Shown piece by piece: positions 15,903 to 24,710 of a stretch of DNA of 64,000 bases; within the stretch, counting starts at the first letter, position 1, and each line of letters starts with the position of its first letter. The notes under the pieces were generated by a model, which searched no databases, was not told where the DNA came from, and saw only the letters and a list, made by a program, of their open reading frames with translations. The stretch is taken from positions 1 through 64,000 of the forward strand of contig NZ_WMIG01000013.1 in assembly GCF_009711205.1 (NCBI RefSeq), written 5' to 3'. Both the position numbers and the translations under genes were made by a program. This DNA is from Paracoccus litorisediminis (GTDB lineage: Bacteria > Pseudomonadota > Alphaproteobacteria > Rhodobacterales > Rhodobacteraceae).

Positions 15903-16988
15903 ATGACTATGAACCCCGTGCTGATGGCGCTCCTCGCGAACAACGCCAACAAGTATAAGGGTGGCGATCAGGGCAAGGCCCAGAAAGCCAAGGATGGCCG
16001 CAACACCATCCGCCTCATCGCACCGTCGCCCGCTGAGGCGAAATGGGTCGGCGAGGACTACAAGTTCCACCGTGATGTGGGCGTTCACTGGATCAAGGCC
16101 GACGAGAAGGCGAAGCCCCTGGCTGTCGTCGGCTCCGAAGAGATCTGCTTTGATCGCGTCTCGCCCATCTCGGCCGCGATCAACGCGGCGATCGCCTCCG
16201 CCTATGATGAGGAGTCGAAGAAGCTCTACGAAAGCTGGAAGGCCAAGGCCGCCGTCCTCGTGAACGTCGTCAACCGGGCGAATGGCGAGGTCGAGGTTTG
16301 GGAGATGCCGCGCACCGTCTGGGGTAAGATCAACGATCTGGCGCTGCTTTACGCGGACCAGTCGGGCGTCAACATCTTCGACCACGCTTCGGGCATGGAT
16401 CTGGTGATCACCAAGTCGGGCAAAGGCCTGAACACCCAGTATGACGTGGCGGTCAGCCCGTTCATGCCGGGTAAGCCGTTCCCGCCTGTGACCGCGGATC
16501 AGATCGAGAAGGCGTCGAACCTGGACGACTTCATCAAGTCGAACTTCTTCCGCGACGGTGACGACAAGAAAGCCCTGTCGGCGATCGCCCAGATCGCCAA
16601 CGTGGTGATCCCGCAGATCGGCGCCCCCGTGACGCCGACTGCCGCTCTGACCTCGGCCGGATCGAGCGTCGCGGGTGCCAATGTCGCGCAGACGGGCAGC
16701 CTCCAGGCGACGCAGCCGACCACCATCGACCCGGCGGTGCAGGCGGCCATGCTCGCTCAGGAGCAGGCACGGCAGGCGGCGGATGCGAAAGCGGCCGAGG
16801 ATGCTCGTCAGGCGATCCTCGCTTCGCAGATCGCGGCCCTCCAGGCGGCGCAGGCCGCTCCGGCGCCGACTCCCGCGCCGGTGGTTGTCCAGCCGACCGA
16901 AGTGCTGACGCCCACGACCGGCATGTCCGAGCTGTCGGCGGATCAGCAGGCTGACCTGCTGGCCCAGCTCGCTGCCATCGGCGGCTGA
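15903..16988 (+). CDS. gp32-like single-stranded DNA-binding protein
   Basis: Coats ssDNA at the fork. The first 230 residues follow the phage SSB pattern: NTIRLIAP, KFHRDVGVHWIK, EEICFDRVSPI, AVLVNVVNR, SGMDLVITKSGKGLNTQYDV. The zinc cysteines of T4 gp32 are mostly absent (one C, the others S). The last 130 residues are an Ala/Gln/Pro-rich linker ending in an acidic-hydrophobic tail (SELSADQQADLLAQL), as expected for partner binding. AAGGAG precedes the ATG, and the gene has its own dual-operator promoter. Confidence 0.75.
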   Translation: MTMNPVLMALLANNANKYKGGDQGKAQKAKDGRNTIRLIAPSPAEAKWVGEDYKFHRDVGVHWIKADEKAKPLAVVGSEEICFDRVSPISAAINAAIASAYDEESKKLYESWKAKAAVLVNVVNRANGEVEVWEMPRTVWGKINDLALLYADQSGVNIFDHASGMDLVITKSGKGLNTQYDVAVSPFMPGKPFPPVTADQIEKASNLDDFIKSNFFRDGDDKKALSAIAQIANVVIPQIGAPVTPTAALTSAGSSVAGANVAQTGSLQATQPTTIDPAVQAAMLAQEQARQAADAKAAEDARQAILASQIAALQAAQAAPAPTPAPVVVQPTEVLTPTTGMSELSADQQADLLAQLAAIGG

Positions 16989-17008
16989 TCGAGGCCCTGA
17001 AAAGAGAA

Positions 17009-17034
17009 GCGGCGGGGTGTAGAAGCCCCGCCGC
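17009..17034 (+). terminator. hairpin after the SSB gene
   Basis: GCGGCGGGG (17009-17017) pairs with CCCCGCCGC (17026-17034). No T-run follows directly (CCGCGTCTTTC), so termination may be partial and feed the exonuclease gene. Confidence 0.5.
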
Positions 17035-17107
17035 CCGCGTCTTTCGACGCAATAGATGCAAAAGGCACCACCCTGTTGCGTCTCTCACATAAGGGCGAAC
17101 CCAGCAC

Positions 17108-18058
17108 ATGCGCAAGACCTACCTCATCGTGGATGGCAATTCGCTAGGCCACCGCGCCCAGAACATGGGCGGCATCCTCACGCTCGGCACCATGCAGGTC
17201 CAGGCGATCTACAACTTCCTCCAGACGCTCCGGGGCTACGCGCTCAAGCATTCTATGGCGATCCCGATCGTCCTCTGGGATGGCATCGGCTGGAGGCACA
17301 CCCGGCACATCGGCTACAAGTCCAGCCGGGAGAAGACCGACACGCCCGCCCAGCAGAAGCAGGCGGAGATGCGTAAGCACTACCAGAAGCAACGTCCGCT
17401 GATCCAGCAAGCGCTCGGCTTTCTCGGGGTGACGCAGGTGCAGGCTCAGAACATGGAGGCCGACGATCTCGCGGCCATCATGGCGGATCTCTACGCCGAT
17501 CAGGGTCATCTGGTGACGCTCCTGTCGGAAGACCGCGACTGGCTCCAGATCATCCGCAATGGCGTGGCCCTGGAGCGGCCCGTGTCGAAAGACCGGATCT
17601 CGATCACCAACTTCGAGGAGGTGACTGAGGTGCCGACGCCCGCCATGTATGCGGAGGTCAAGGCGATGATGGGCGACCGGGGCGACGACATCGACCCGAT
17701 CGGCGGCATCGGCGCCAAGCGGGCGACGGAGCTGGTCAAAGCCTACGGCAGCTTCCACGGCCTGCTGCATGGGGTGATGATCGACAAGACCATCGACCCG
17801 GCTGGACTGCCCAAATACCTGCGCGACCTTGTGGCCTCGGAGGAGAAAGCTCTCGCTTTCGATTTCAACATGAGCCTCGTGGATCTGCGCCACCCCGCGC
17901 GCCCCGCTGTCGAGAACATGCAGATCAATGCGGGCGCGCCCAGCGACGAGCACTTTCGCCAGTTTTGCGAGACGCTCCTTTTCAACTCCTTCCTGAACAA
18001 CTTCGGCGACTGGATCGCGCCGTTTCCTGTCGGGAAGACCCAGGCCCTCGCGGCCTGA
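17108..18058 (+). CDS. 5'-3' exonuclease / flap endonuclease family
   Basis: Removes RNA primers and 5' flaps. Acidic metal-site motifs are present: LIVDGNSL at the start, MEADDLAAIMADL, SEDRDWLQI and GDRGDDIDPIGGIGAKRA with the helix-hairpin-helix. At 316 residues it matches stand-alone phage enzymes (T5/T4 RNase H type). It lies between the SSB and RecA-like genes. Confidence 0.88.
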   Translation: MRKTYLIVDGNSLGHRAQNMGGILTLGTMQVQAIYNFLQTLRGYALKHSMAIPIVLWDGIGWRHTRHIGYKSSREKTDTPAQQKQAEMRKHYQKQRPLIQQALGFLGVTQVQAQNMEADDLAAIMADLYADQGHLVTLLSEDRDWLQIIRNGVALERPVSKDRISITNFEEVTEVPTPAMYAEVKAMMGDRGDDIDPIGGIGAKRATELVKAYGSFHGLLHGVMIDKTIDPAGLPKYLRDLVASEEKALAFDFNMSLVDLRHPARPAVENMQINAGAPSDEHFRQFCETLLFNSFLNNFGDWIAPFPVGKTQALAA

Positions 18059-18082
18059 TCCATCACATCACGGAGAGAACAG

Positions 18083-19213
18083 ATGGCTAAGAAACCCCTC
18101 ACCACCCATGCCGACATTGCTGCCGCCCTCGCCAGCGCGATCGGCGGAAACGACGACGAGGCGACCGTCAAGCAATGGCTCGACTCGGGCTTTCCGGCGC
18201 TGAACCATGCCGCCAGCGCGAGCTGGGGTGGAGCTTTCCCGGTCGGCCGCCTGGGCGAGATCGCCGGGCCGCCCTCGGCGGGCAAGACGGCGATTGCCAC
18301 GGCGGCAATGACGGCAGCCCAAGAGATGGGCGGTGTAGCGGGCTTCATGGACCATGAGCGGTCCTTCTCGGCGCATCTGGCGCGCACCCGCATGGGGTTG
18401 AACACCGATCCGGGCGCCTTCATCTACAAGAAGCCCAAGACCTTCGAGGAGTCGGTCGCGATCTCGCAAATGGCCTGGAAGGTCATTCGCGAGCAGAAGT
18501 TGATCCCGGCCGACGCGCCGATCGCCTGGGTGTTCGACAGCTTGGCCGCGATGGTCCCGCAGTCGATCCTCTTTGACGCCAAAGGCAAGGAGCGCTCGGC
18601 AGAGGGTCGGAACATGAACGACAATACGGCGCTCGCCCGCGCCACCTCGGCCCACTTCCCGGCCATTGCCATGCTGGCCGAGGAATACAACGTCTGCTGC
18701 ATCTTCCTGAACCAGCTCCGCACCAAGATCGGCGTCATGTATGGCGATCCGCGCAAGACCACGGGCGGCGACAGCCCGGCCTTCTACTTCTCCTGGCGTC
18801 TCTGGCTCTCCAGCTCGAAAGAGAAGGACAAGGCGAACAAGGTTATTGGCACCAAGGTCACGGGCAATTTCGTCAAGAACAAGACCTCGCGACCCTTCAC
18901 CGAGTCCTCGTGGTATTTCATGTTCGAGGAGGATGGCACCGGGCGCTTCGACCGCGAGAAGTCGCTGATTGAGTTCCTTGAGCAGAACGGGTGCTTGCAG
19001 AAAGGCCGCCCCGGCTATGTCGTCTGGACCGACGGCAAGCAATATACCCGCGACGTGCTGGCAAAGGCGATCCGCGATACCAACGCTTTCGACCAGTTGA
19101 AGGCGCTCCTGCCCGCGCAATATGAAGCCCCGGTTGTCGCCAATATCGAGCTTGGCGATCTGGATGGTGACGGGGAAGACACGGCTCCCGAGCAGGTTCA
19201 AGACGCGACCTGA
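18083..19213 (+). CDS. RecA/UvsX-like recombinase
   Basis: Forms filaments on ssDNA for strand exchange. Walker A is GPPSAGKTA (K68), Walker B-like AWVFDSLAAM, and the loop region CCIFLNQLRTKIGVMYGDP followed by TTGGDSPAFYFSWRLWL matches RecA L1/L2. The 376-residue length fits. The C-terminus is acidic (DLDGDGEDTAPEQ), typical of autoregulated recombinases. It follows the exonuclease by 24 bases. Confidence 0.9.
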   Translation: MAKKPLTTHADIAAALASAIGGNDDEATVKQWLDSGFPALNHAASASWGGAFPVGRLGEIAGPPSAGKTAIATAAMTAAQEMGGVAGFMDHERSFSAHLARTRMGLNTDPGAFIYKKPKTFEESVAISQMAWKVIREQKLIPADAPIAWVFDSLAAMVPQSILFDAKGKERSAEGRNMNDNTALARATSAHFPAIAMLAEEYNVCCIFLNQLRTKIGVMYGDPRKTTGGDSPAFYFSWRLWLSSSKEKDKANKVIGTKVTGNFVKNKTSRPFTESSWYFMFEEDGTGRFDREKSLIEFLEQNGCLQKGRPGYVVWTDGKQYTRDVLAKAIRDTNAFDQLKALLPAQYEAPVVANIELGDLDGDGEDTAPEQVQDAT

Positions 19214-19233
19214 TCCCTCTTTCGCTTCTCATG

Positions 19234-19259
19234 CCTATCTGCCTAAATAGGCAGATAGG
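19234..19259 (+). promoter_or_regulatory. perfect 12-bp-arm palindrome before the ASCH gene
   Basis: CCTATCTGCCTA and TAGGCAGATAGG flank AA. It is a variant of the second operator class and ends 17 bases before the ATG at 19277. Confidence 0.6.
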
Positions 19260-19276
19260 AACCATGAGGCGAAACA

Positions 19277-19783
19277 ATGAAGAGCATGAGCATCTGGAAC
19301 CCCTTCGCATCTCTGATCGTGAAGGGGTTCAAACTTTACGAGACGCGGACCTGGGCCGCACCGAAGTCGCTGATCGGCCAGCGGATCGGCATTGCCTCGA
19401 CCAAGTGCATCCAGCCGGGCCAGCGCGCCCATTTCGACGACCCGGAGTTTCAGCGCTTCTACGAGCGCCTTGGGCTTCCCGACAAGCTGACCGACATGCC
19501 CAATGGCTACATGCTCGGCAGCGCCATCCTCGAAGGCGTCGAGCTTATGACGCCGGAGTTCATGGCCGAGGTCTCGGATGAGGAGCAGGCCTATGGCTGG
19601 TGGCAGGAGGGCTTCTATGCGTGGCGGATGACCGATCCCGTGGAGTTCGAGAAGCCGGTGCAGGTGAAGGGCGCGCAAGGCATTTGGAATTGGAGCGCAC
19701 CTGATGGGATTGAAGCAAAAGGACGCCAAGCGCCTCATCCGTCACAATCGGCGGATTTACGGTGGGGTGTTCGACCTGCCTAA
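19277..19783 (+). CDS. ASCH/PUA-like domain protein
   Basis: The N-terminus MSIWNPFASLIVKGFKLYE followed by TRTWAAPKSLIGQRIGIAST matches ASCH-fold proteins, which bind RNA or modified bases. 168 residues. The C-terminal 30 residues overlap the next gene in another frame. The start could also be ATG 19286. Confidence 0.65.
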   Translation: MKSMSIWNPFASLIVKGFKLYETRTWAAPKSLIGQRIGIASTKCIQPGQRAHFDDPEFQRFYERLGLPDKLTDMPNGYMLGSAILEGVELMTPEFMAEVSDEEQAYGWWQEGFYAWRMTDPVEFEKPVQVKGAQGIWNWSAPDGIEAKGRQAPHPSQSADLRWGVRPA

Positions 19784-20123
19784 CGGCAAGGAGGTCTATC
19801 TGGCTTTCCGCAAGCTGTCGGAGATGTTCCGCGGCGGCGAGAAGTCCATCTCCGACGCGATCGTCCAGAGCAAGGCATCCTGGGCGATCGACTATGACAC
19901 GCTGATCCGGCTCAGAACCGAGGGCGTCTATTATGTCGGCGTCCTCGTCAAGGAGACCGAGGATGTCTACATCACCACCCTTGGAGAGTTTCTGACCGCG
20001 CCCACGCTGAATTATTCGGCGCGCGGCGGGGCCTTGCAGAGATACTTGCCCCTTGACAAGTTCCTGATCTCTCTAGGTTCTGTGCGTGGTATAAAGGCAA
20101 AGAAACCGCGAAAGGCACCGTAA
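19704..20123 (+). CDS. hypothetical phage protein
   Basis: 139 residues, basic N-terminus and a basic tail (GIKAKKPRKAP). It overlaps the ASCH gene by 80 bases and the next gene by one. No family recognised. Confidence 0.6.
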   Translation: MGLKQKDAKRLIRHNRRIYGGVFDLPNGKEVYLAFRKLSEMFRGGEKSISDAIVQSKASWAIDYDTLIRLRTEGVYYVGVLVKETEDVYITTLGEFLTAPTLNYSARGGALQRYLPLDKFLISLGSVRGIKAKKPRKAP

Positions 20124-20362
20124 TGAGTCAGGAGACGGAAGTTGACCATATTGCGTCCCACAACGAGCTGAAAAAGCTGATGGGAACCACGCTGAATACG
20201 GTCGGGTTGGGTATTGTCGGCTTTGGGGTGGTGCAGCCGCTCATCTCCGGCACGATCGAGTCCGGCGATGTCCCGCGCGTGATCCTCTGTGTGTTCTTTT
20301 GCCTAGCGTTCCATGTTATGGCGCGCAATAATGTCCAGAGACTGCATAAGGAGAAGAAATGA
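20123..20362 (+). CDS. small membrane protein
   Basis: 79 residues with two hydrophobic segments (about 23-42 and 50-66). Coupled to both neighbours by short overlaps. Confidence 0.55.
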   Translation: MSQETEVDHIASHNELKKLMGTTLNTVGLGIVGFGVVQPLISGTIESGDVPRVILCVFFCLAFHVMARNNVQRLHKEKK

Positions 20363-20769
20363 TGTTCTCTCCAGAATGGTTGATGATCGGAGCCGGAGCG
20401 GCTGTCGGTTTTGGGGTCTGGCTTATGGGTCGCGGCGACACCGCCCACCTCCAGGCTGAAATGCACAAGGCCGCAGCCGCGAAGCCTCGCTCCAAGAAGA
20501 TCACCGGCGAGGACCGAATGCTTGATGCCGTGAATCGAAAGATTTCGGAGGCGGTTCTCGATCGTGACGGGAAAGAGATCGTGGGTGGAAAGATCGCCAC
20601 CCATGCAGAAGCCGCCGTTGAGAAACGCGGAAGGTATATCTCCATTGATGAGGCCACCGCGCCTGTGAAGACCGGGAAGTCCAGAAAAAGAGCCGACAGG
20701 CTCGTTGCTGACCCCAATGCCGAGCCCCCGAGAGCACCGCGCATCAAACCCACACCTAAACACACCTGA
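20359..20769 (+). CDS. membrane-anchored basic protein
   Basis: One N-terminal hydrophobic segment (about residues 6-24), then a basic, proline-rich cytoplasmic tail of about 110 residues. Last gene of its operon. Unknown family. Confidence 0.55.
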   Translation: MMFSPEWLMIGAGAAVGFGVWLMGRGDTAHLQAEMHKAAAAKPRSKKITGEDRMLDAVNRKISEAVLDRDGKEIVGGKIATHAEAAVEKRGRYISIDEATAPVKTGKSRKRADRLVADPNAEPPRAPRIKPTPKHT

Positions 20770-20790
20770 GCTTCCTTCAGGTCTATGAAT

Positions 20791-20815
20791 GGCGGAGCTT
20801 CGGCTCCGCCTTTTG
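20791..20815 (+). terminator. strong intrinsic terminator
   Basis: GGCGGAGC-TTCG-GCTCCGCC followed by TTTTGC: perfect 8-bp stem with a UUCG tetraloop. Confidence 0.9.
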
Positions 20816-20850
20816 CATTTCATCTTCCGGCAAAAGATCATCGCTTCCCA

Positions 20851-20891
20851 AGCGACAGCATATCGCGCGACGGCTATACAGTAAGCACTAG
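20851..20891 (+). promoter_or_regulatory. GAC-N18-TATACA promoter with operator
   Basis: AGCGAC (20851-20856), 18 bases, TATACA (20875-20880), operator AGTAAGCACTAG starting at 20880. Confidence 0.65.
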
Positions 20892-20922
20892 AAGAAAACA
20901 CCGAACCGCGAAAGGTTTTGCA

Positions 20923-21936
20923 ATGACGCAGACTGAAGCCCAATTTGACGCCAATCCTCTTCTCGACAGTTTTGCGACCCGTGTGGCGCGGTCTCAGGTG
21001 GAGCAGGGCGGCCAATGGGGCGTGTTGACGGATGAGCTGATTGCCATCATCCACGACACCCTCAAGAGCACGCTGGGGAATGGCCTGCTCAAGAAAGCCA
21101 CCATCAAGAACAATATCGGAAAGCTGAAACTTCCCGTCGCCTTCAGAAGGGGCCAGCGCGCATTCCAGACCGCCGTCGTGGTCGCGCGAGCGGGGGAGCT
21201 GCTCTATATCGGTATGCCGATGGACGCCGACTATGCTCTGATCCGCAAGGGGCTGCTGCGCCATTGCGCGCCGGGCTTCGACGCTGCATTCGCGAAGGCA
21301 AAAGAGGATCGGCCGCGCCGACCCCCGCGCAAAGCGCCACCCGCGCCGGTCGAGGAGGCGGTCAATGCGCCGACCGAGGCGGTCGTCGAGGAGGTGGTTG
21401 CCGCCACGCCGCCCGTTCGCCTGCAACTGGTCACGCCGGAGAATGTCGTGGTGGCGCCGGAGGCCGACCCCGAGGATTTCGTCTCGGAAGATCTGGCGAC
21501 GGTGAGCGGCCTGATCAGGATGCACATGAAGGGCACCGAAGCCTATCACGGCACCCTCACCAAGAATATCGTTACGGTCCTGGGCGAGGATCGCATCACT
21601 CTGCGCGGAAAGGTTGCTCTTGTCTCGCCCGTGGTGTTTGAAAACCTCGCGATGCCTTCGCTGCGTGATCCGCTCTTCCATATCAAGGCGCGCGACTCCC
21701 ATCACCACATGATGCTTGCCAGCGGCCGGATCGCGCCGACGACGCCCATGCCGACCACCCAGCCTTTCGTTGCCCTCGACGTGGTGCAATGGCTCCCGGT
21801 GCAGAGCATCATCTCCAGCGCGGCACATTGCGCTCAGGAGGTTGAAAAGCTCAACAGTCGCGTCGTCGTGCTTGAGGAGCAGAATGCCGCCTTGCGACAG
21901 TCGATCCATGCGCTGACCGGCCTCGCCGCCGCATAA
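20923..21936 (+). CDS. hypothetical protein, two-part with Pro/Val-rich linker
   Basis: 337 residues. An N-terminal helical domain, a basic then Pro/Ala/Val linker (about 125-180), and a C-terminal half with KNIVTVLGEDRITLRGK ending in a short coiled coil (EKLNSRVVVLEEQNAALRQ). The ATG just after AAAGGTTTTGCA is preferred over the longer frame because the promoter lies between them. Function unknown. Confidence 0.65.
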   Translation: MTQTEAQFDANPLLDSFATRVARSQVEQGGQWGVLTDELIAIIHDTLKSTLGNGLLKKATIKNNIGKLKLPVAFRRGQRAFQTAVVVARAGELLYIGMPMDADYALIRKGLLRHCAPGFDAAFAKAKEDRPRRPPRKAPPAPVEEAVNAPTEAVVEEVVAATPPVRLQLVTPENVVVAPEADPEDFVSEDLATVSGLIRMHMKGTEAYHGTLTKNIVTVLGEDRITLRGKVALVSPVVFENLAMPSLRDPLFHIKARDSHHHMMLASGRIAPTTPMPTTQPFVALDVVQWLPVQSIISSAAHCAQEVEKLNSRVVVLEEQNAALRQSIHALTGLAAA

Positions 21937-21940
21937 TCCA

Positions 21941-21994
21941 GACGACACCTGTGCTGCGCCGGTCTATAACTGGCGCAGCTAGTAAGCACTTAGT
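21941..21994 (+). promoter_or_regulatory. promoter and operator for sbcD
   Basis: GACGAC (21941-21946), 18 bases, TATAAC (21965-21970), then AGTAAGCACTTAGT (21981-21994). Confidence 0.65.
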
Positions 21995-22009
21995 AGAGGA
22001 AAGAGCCGA

Positions 22010-23095
22010 ATGACCTTTGCCATTCTGTCCGACATCCACGCTCATGCGTGGACGGTGTTTGGAAAGCCTGGACCTGATGGCGTGAACAACCGCCTGTCCA
22101 TCATCCTCGCCGAGATCGAGCGGGCGGCCGACGAGCTGGTCCTGCGCAACGGCGATACGATGGTGATCGCGGGCGACATCCTGCACACGCGCGGCACGAT
22201 CGACCCTGAAGTCCTGAACCCGCTGCGAGCCTGCTTCGAGCGCGTCCTGTCGCGCGGCATCACGGTCCTCGCCATTCCCGGCAACCACGACCTGAAATCG
22301 GCGGAGACGAGCGAGCTGGCCTCCGCGATCCAGAACCTGGAGCAGATCGGCGTCTCCGGCGGCTCCTTCACCGTCTTCAACAAGACGACCGCGCTTGCGC
22401 AGCCCGACGGCTCGACCTTCCTGATGGTGCCTTGGCACAATACTCAGGCGGGCCTGCTGGCCGCCCTTCAGGATGTGGTCGATAATTGGGGTCTCGACCT
22501 CGCCAAGACCGACGTGTTCATCCATGCGGGTATCGACGGGGTGCTCTCGAACATGCCGGCCCACGGCATGAACCACGTCAAGCTGGGCGCCTTCGGCTTC
22601 CGCCGTGTCTTCTCGGGCCACTACCACAACCACAAGGACTTCGGGAACGGCGTCGTCTCCATCGGCGCGACCACGCACCAGAACTGGGGCGATGTGGGCA
22701 CGCGGGCAGGCTTCATTCTGGCCGATGCCGGGAAGATCGAGTTCATGCCCGCGCAGTCGCCGTCCTTCATCGACATCTCCGCATTGCAGCCGACGGATTG
22801 GCCGATGGTGGCGGGTGGCAACTATGTTCGCTACCGGGGCGCCAGCATGACCGGCGATCAGGTGGTGGAGCTGCGTCAGCACCTTCACGACATGGGCGCG
22901 CTCGGCGTCTCGGTCGAGGCACCGCGGGCCTCCAGCGTCAGCCGCTCGACCGCCGTGCATCAGGCCCGCACCACCGAGGAAAGTATCGACGCCTTCGTCC
23001 GCGACGTGCCGCCCGCCGATCCCGCCGTGAAGATCGAGGACGTGGTGCGCCGCTCGATCGAGATCCTGAACGAGTCCCAGGCGGTGGCGGCATGA
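22010..23095 (+). CDS. sbcD: SbcD/Mre11-like nuclease subunit (T4 gp47-like)
   Basis: Metallophosphoesterase that works with the Rad50-like ATPase at 24884. Motifs in order: SDIHAH, GDILH, GNHD, FIHAG and SGHYHNH, which supply the two-metal site. The C-terminal part is a capping domain with an Ala-rich tail. The two subunits are separated here by six small genes, unlike the usual adjacent pair. Confidence 0.9.
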   Translation: MTFAILSDIHAHAWTVFGKPGPDGVNNRLSIILAEIERAADELVLRNGDTMVIAGDILHTRGTIDPEVLNPLRACFERVLSRGITVLAIPGNHDLKSAETSELASAIQNLEQIGVSGGSFTVFNKTTALAQPDGSTFLMVPWHNTQAGLLAALQDVVDNWGLDLAKTDVFIHAGIDGVLSNMPAHGMNHVKLGAFGFRRVFSGHYHNHKDFGNGVVSIGATTHQNWGDVGTRAGFILADAGKIEFMPAQSPSFIDISALQPTDWPMVAGGNYVRYRGASMTGDQVVELRQHLHDMGALGVSVEAPRASSVSRSTAVHQARTTEESIDAFVRDVPPADPAVKIEDVVRRSIEILNESQAVAA

Positions 23096-23265
23096 GCCGT
23101 CATCTTGGGGCCGCATTCGTTGTCGCGCTCAACGCGGCCACGGCGACCGCCCTCTATGTCGGCGTCCAGAAGCTGATGGGGATACCCGTCAGCAGCGACA
23201 CGATCCTTGGCATCTGCCTGGGCTGCGTGGTCGCCGTGCGCGTCGTTCCCAAGACGAAACGCTGA
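23092..23265 (+). CDS. small membrane protein
   Basis: 57 residues, two hydrophobic stretches (LGAAFVVALNAATATALYVGV and ILGICLGCVVAVRVV). The ATG overlaps the sbcD stop by four bases. Confidence 0.5.
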   Translation: MSRHLGAAFVVALNAATATALYVGVQKLMGIPVSSDTILGICLGCVVAVRVVPKTKR

Positions 23266-23272
23266 GATCCCA

Positions 23273-23314
23273 GACGACCGGCATATCGCCACCTGCTATA
23301 AAGTAGTTACTAGA
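23273..23314 (+). promoter_or_regulatory. GAC-N18-TATAAA promoter with operator
   Basis: GACGAC (23273-23278), 18 bases, TATAAA (23297-23302), overlapped by AAAGTAGTTACTAG, then the leader CGAAAGGCACCACC abutting the ATG at 23339. Confidence 0.7.
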
Positions 23315-23338
23315 GACGCAGAACCGAAAGGCACCACC

Positions 23339-23716
23339 ATGACGGAACTCTACACCATTCGTTTCACGACGAAAAAGCTGGTCAACAAGTTCGACGCGAA
23401 GGGCAAGAAGATCATCTCCCAGACGGCGCTGGAGACTCCGATCACCATGCACATGCTGCCGCACGCAACGGCCATGTCCTATTCGGGCTGCGACAACTTC
23501 CAGATCGAGAAATACGTTTCGCAGGAACGCCATTCGTCGAAGGGCGCCGGTCGCCCGAAAGGCGTCGGCAATGGTCACAAGGACCGCTTCGCCTCGGTCG
23601 GCACCGGCCACAAAGAGGGTCGCGAGCTTGCGGCCAAGGCGGCCAAACCCTCGGCCAATCCCTCGATCGTCAATGCTGCGGCATCCGGCAACCTCGCCGC
23701 CGCCCTCAATCGCTAA
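23339..23716 (+). CDS. hypothetical basic protein with AASGN tail
   Basis: 125 residues, lysine-rich, with a Gly/Arg/Lys segment (GAGRPKGVGNGHKDR). It ends in VNAAASGNLAAALNR, related to the tail of the gene at 1751. Start chosen by the AAAGGCACCACC leader. Confidence 0.65.
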   Translation: MTELYTIRFTTKKLVNKFDAKGKKIISQTALETPITMHMLPHATAMSYSGCDNFQIEKYVSQERHSSKGAGRPKGVGNGHKDRFASVGTGHKEGRELAAKAAKPSANPSIVNAAASGNLAAALNR

Positions 23717-23728
23717 GGAGAAAGCGCC

Positions 23729-24247
23729 ATGAGCAACATCATCTCGCTCGCCGATTTCCGCAAGGCCAAGGAGGCGCCCGTGGTGGCGCCGCAGGCCCAG
23801 GTCGAGACCGTGCCGGTCTCCGGCGTCTCGGTCGCGCAGGGCATCGTCGTTCACGACGAGAGCATGGAGCGCTTCAATTACGAGGGCCTCACGGCGCGGT
23901 CCTTGCTTTCGGTGGTCTGGGCGGTCCTCCATGAGACGGCGATCAACGGCCTGCCGAAGGATGCGTCGCTGCTGATCCGCTTCCGCACCGACCATCCCGG
24001 CGTCGAGATGCCCGCCTGGCTGCGTGAGAAGCACCCGGAAGACATAACAGTCCTTATCGACCAGTGGTGGCAGGATCTCGAGGTCGAGCTGACGGAGTTC
24101 TCCGTGACGCTCAACTTCAACGATGTCACGGCCCGGTTGCGCGTGCCCTTCTCTGCCATCACCGCCTTCGTGGATCAGAGCGTCAACTTCGCGATGCAGT
24201 TCGCCCCGAACCGCGCGCCCGACACCACGCCGCCCACCGCGGCATGA
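23729..24247 (+). CDS. sspB: SspB-like ClpXP adaptor
   Basis: Residues about 48-160 match alphaproteobacterial SspB almost motif by motif: NYEGLTARSLLSVVWAVL, GLPKDASLLIRFRTDHPGV, LREKHPEDITVLI, WWQDLEVE, FSVTLNFNDVTARLRVPFSA and ITAFVDQSVNFAMQF. SspB tethers substrates to ClpXP for degradation. Chromosomal SspB has a ClpX-binding peptide at the C-terminus; here the tail is only PNRAPDTTPPTAA, while the N-terminus reads MSNIISLADFRKAKEA, which looks like that peptide moved to the other end. A phage adaptor could redirect host proteolysis or compete with host SspB. Confidence 0.8.
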   Translation: MSNIISLADFRKAKEAPVVAPQAQVETVPVSGVSVAQGIVVHDESMERFNYEGLTARSLLSVVWAVLHETAINGLPKDASLLIRFRTDHPGVEMPAWLREKHPEDITVLIDQWWQDLEVELTEFSVTLNFNDVTARLRVPFSAITAFVDQSVNFAMQFAPNRAPDTTPPTAA

Positions 24248-24276
24248 TGCTGCCTCGAACACGCTGGAGAGAGCCC

Positions 24277-24540
24277 GTGACCCTGAATACCACCGTCCAC
24301 CTGACGCAAGAAGAGGCAGAGGCGCTCCGCCACGCCGTTCTCGAGGACATTTGCTTCAACGCCCGCTGCGTCGCCGAGGATGGGTTCGACGAGGACGCCG
24401 TGGAGGATGCGTATGGCGAGGTGCAGCCCCTGTTCTCGATCCTCGAGAAGATGAAGGTTTCGCTGCCCGACCACTTCTTGGGTGAGGATGCGAATACCGA
24501 CCGGGCCTACCAGCAGATGAAGGAGAAATTCGGGAAATGA
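24277..24540 (+). CDS. hypothetical acidic protein
   Basis: 87 residues, helical, acidic. GTG start chosen because GGAGAG lies upstream; an ATG at 24244 is the alternative. Follows the sspB-like gene and overlaps the next ATG. Confidence 0.5.
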   Translation: MTLNTTVHLTQEEAEALRHAVLEDICFNARCVAEDGFDEDAVEDAYGEVQPLFSILEKMKVSLPDHFLGEDANTDRAYQQMKEKFGK

Positions 24541-24710
24541 AAAGCCTGACCTCGGCCATTCTGGGCGCATCCGTGATGCTGAACATACTGATCCTGCAGG
24601 GCGCCAGGGAAAGTGAGCTTCTGTCTGCGGGGAAAGTGTTTCCCGCCTTCTTTCTGGCGCTCTCCGTGATCGTGCTTCTCGTTCGGGCCGCGGGTGAATA
24701 CCGCAAATGA
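24537..24710 (+). CDS. small two-pass membrane protein
   Basis: 57 residues with two hydrophobic segments (about 5-20 and 34-50). Four-base overlaps on both sides mark it as translated. Confidence 0.5.
   Translation: MKSLTSAILGASVMLNILILQGARESELLSAGKVFPAFFLALSVIVLLVRAAGEYRK

Noticed and set aside
17056..17107. Leader AAAGGCACCACC with an ATG just before it, upstream of the exonuclease gene
   Set aside because: The frame from ATG 17056 runs into the exonuclease gene in the wrong frame; the leader seems to be a decayed start region.
20128..21948. 606-codon minus-strand frame
   Set aside because: Opposes four plus-strand genes with overlaps, a terminator and a promoter; no family motif. High-GC DNA gives long antisense frames.
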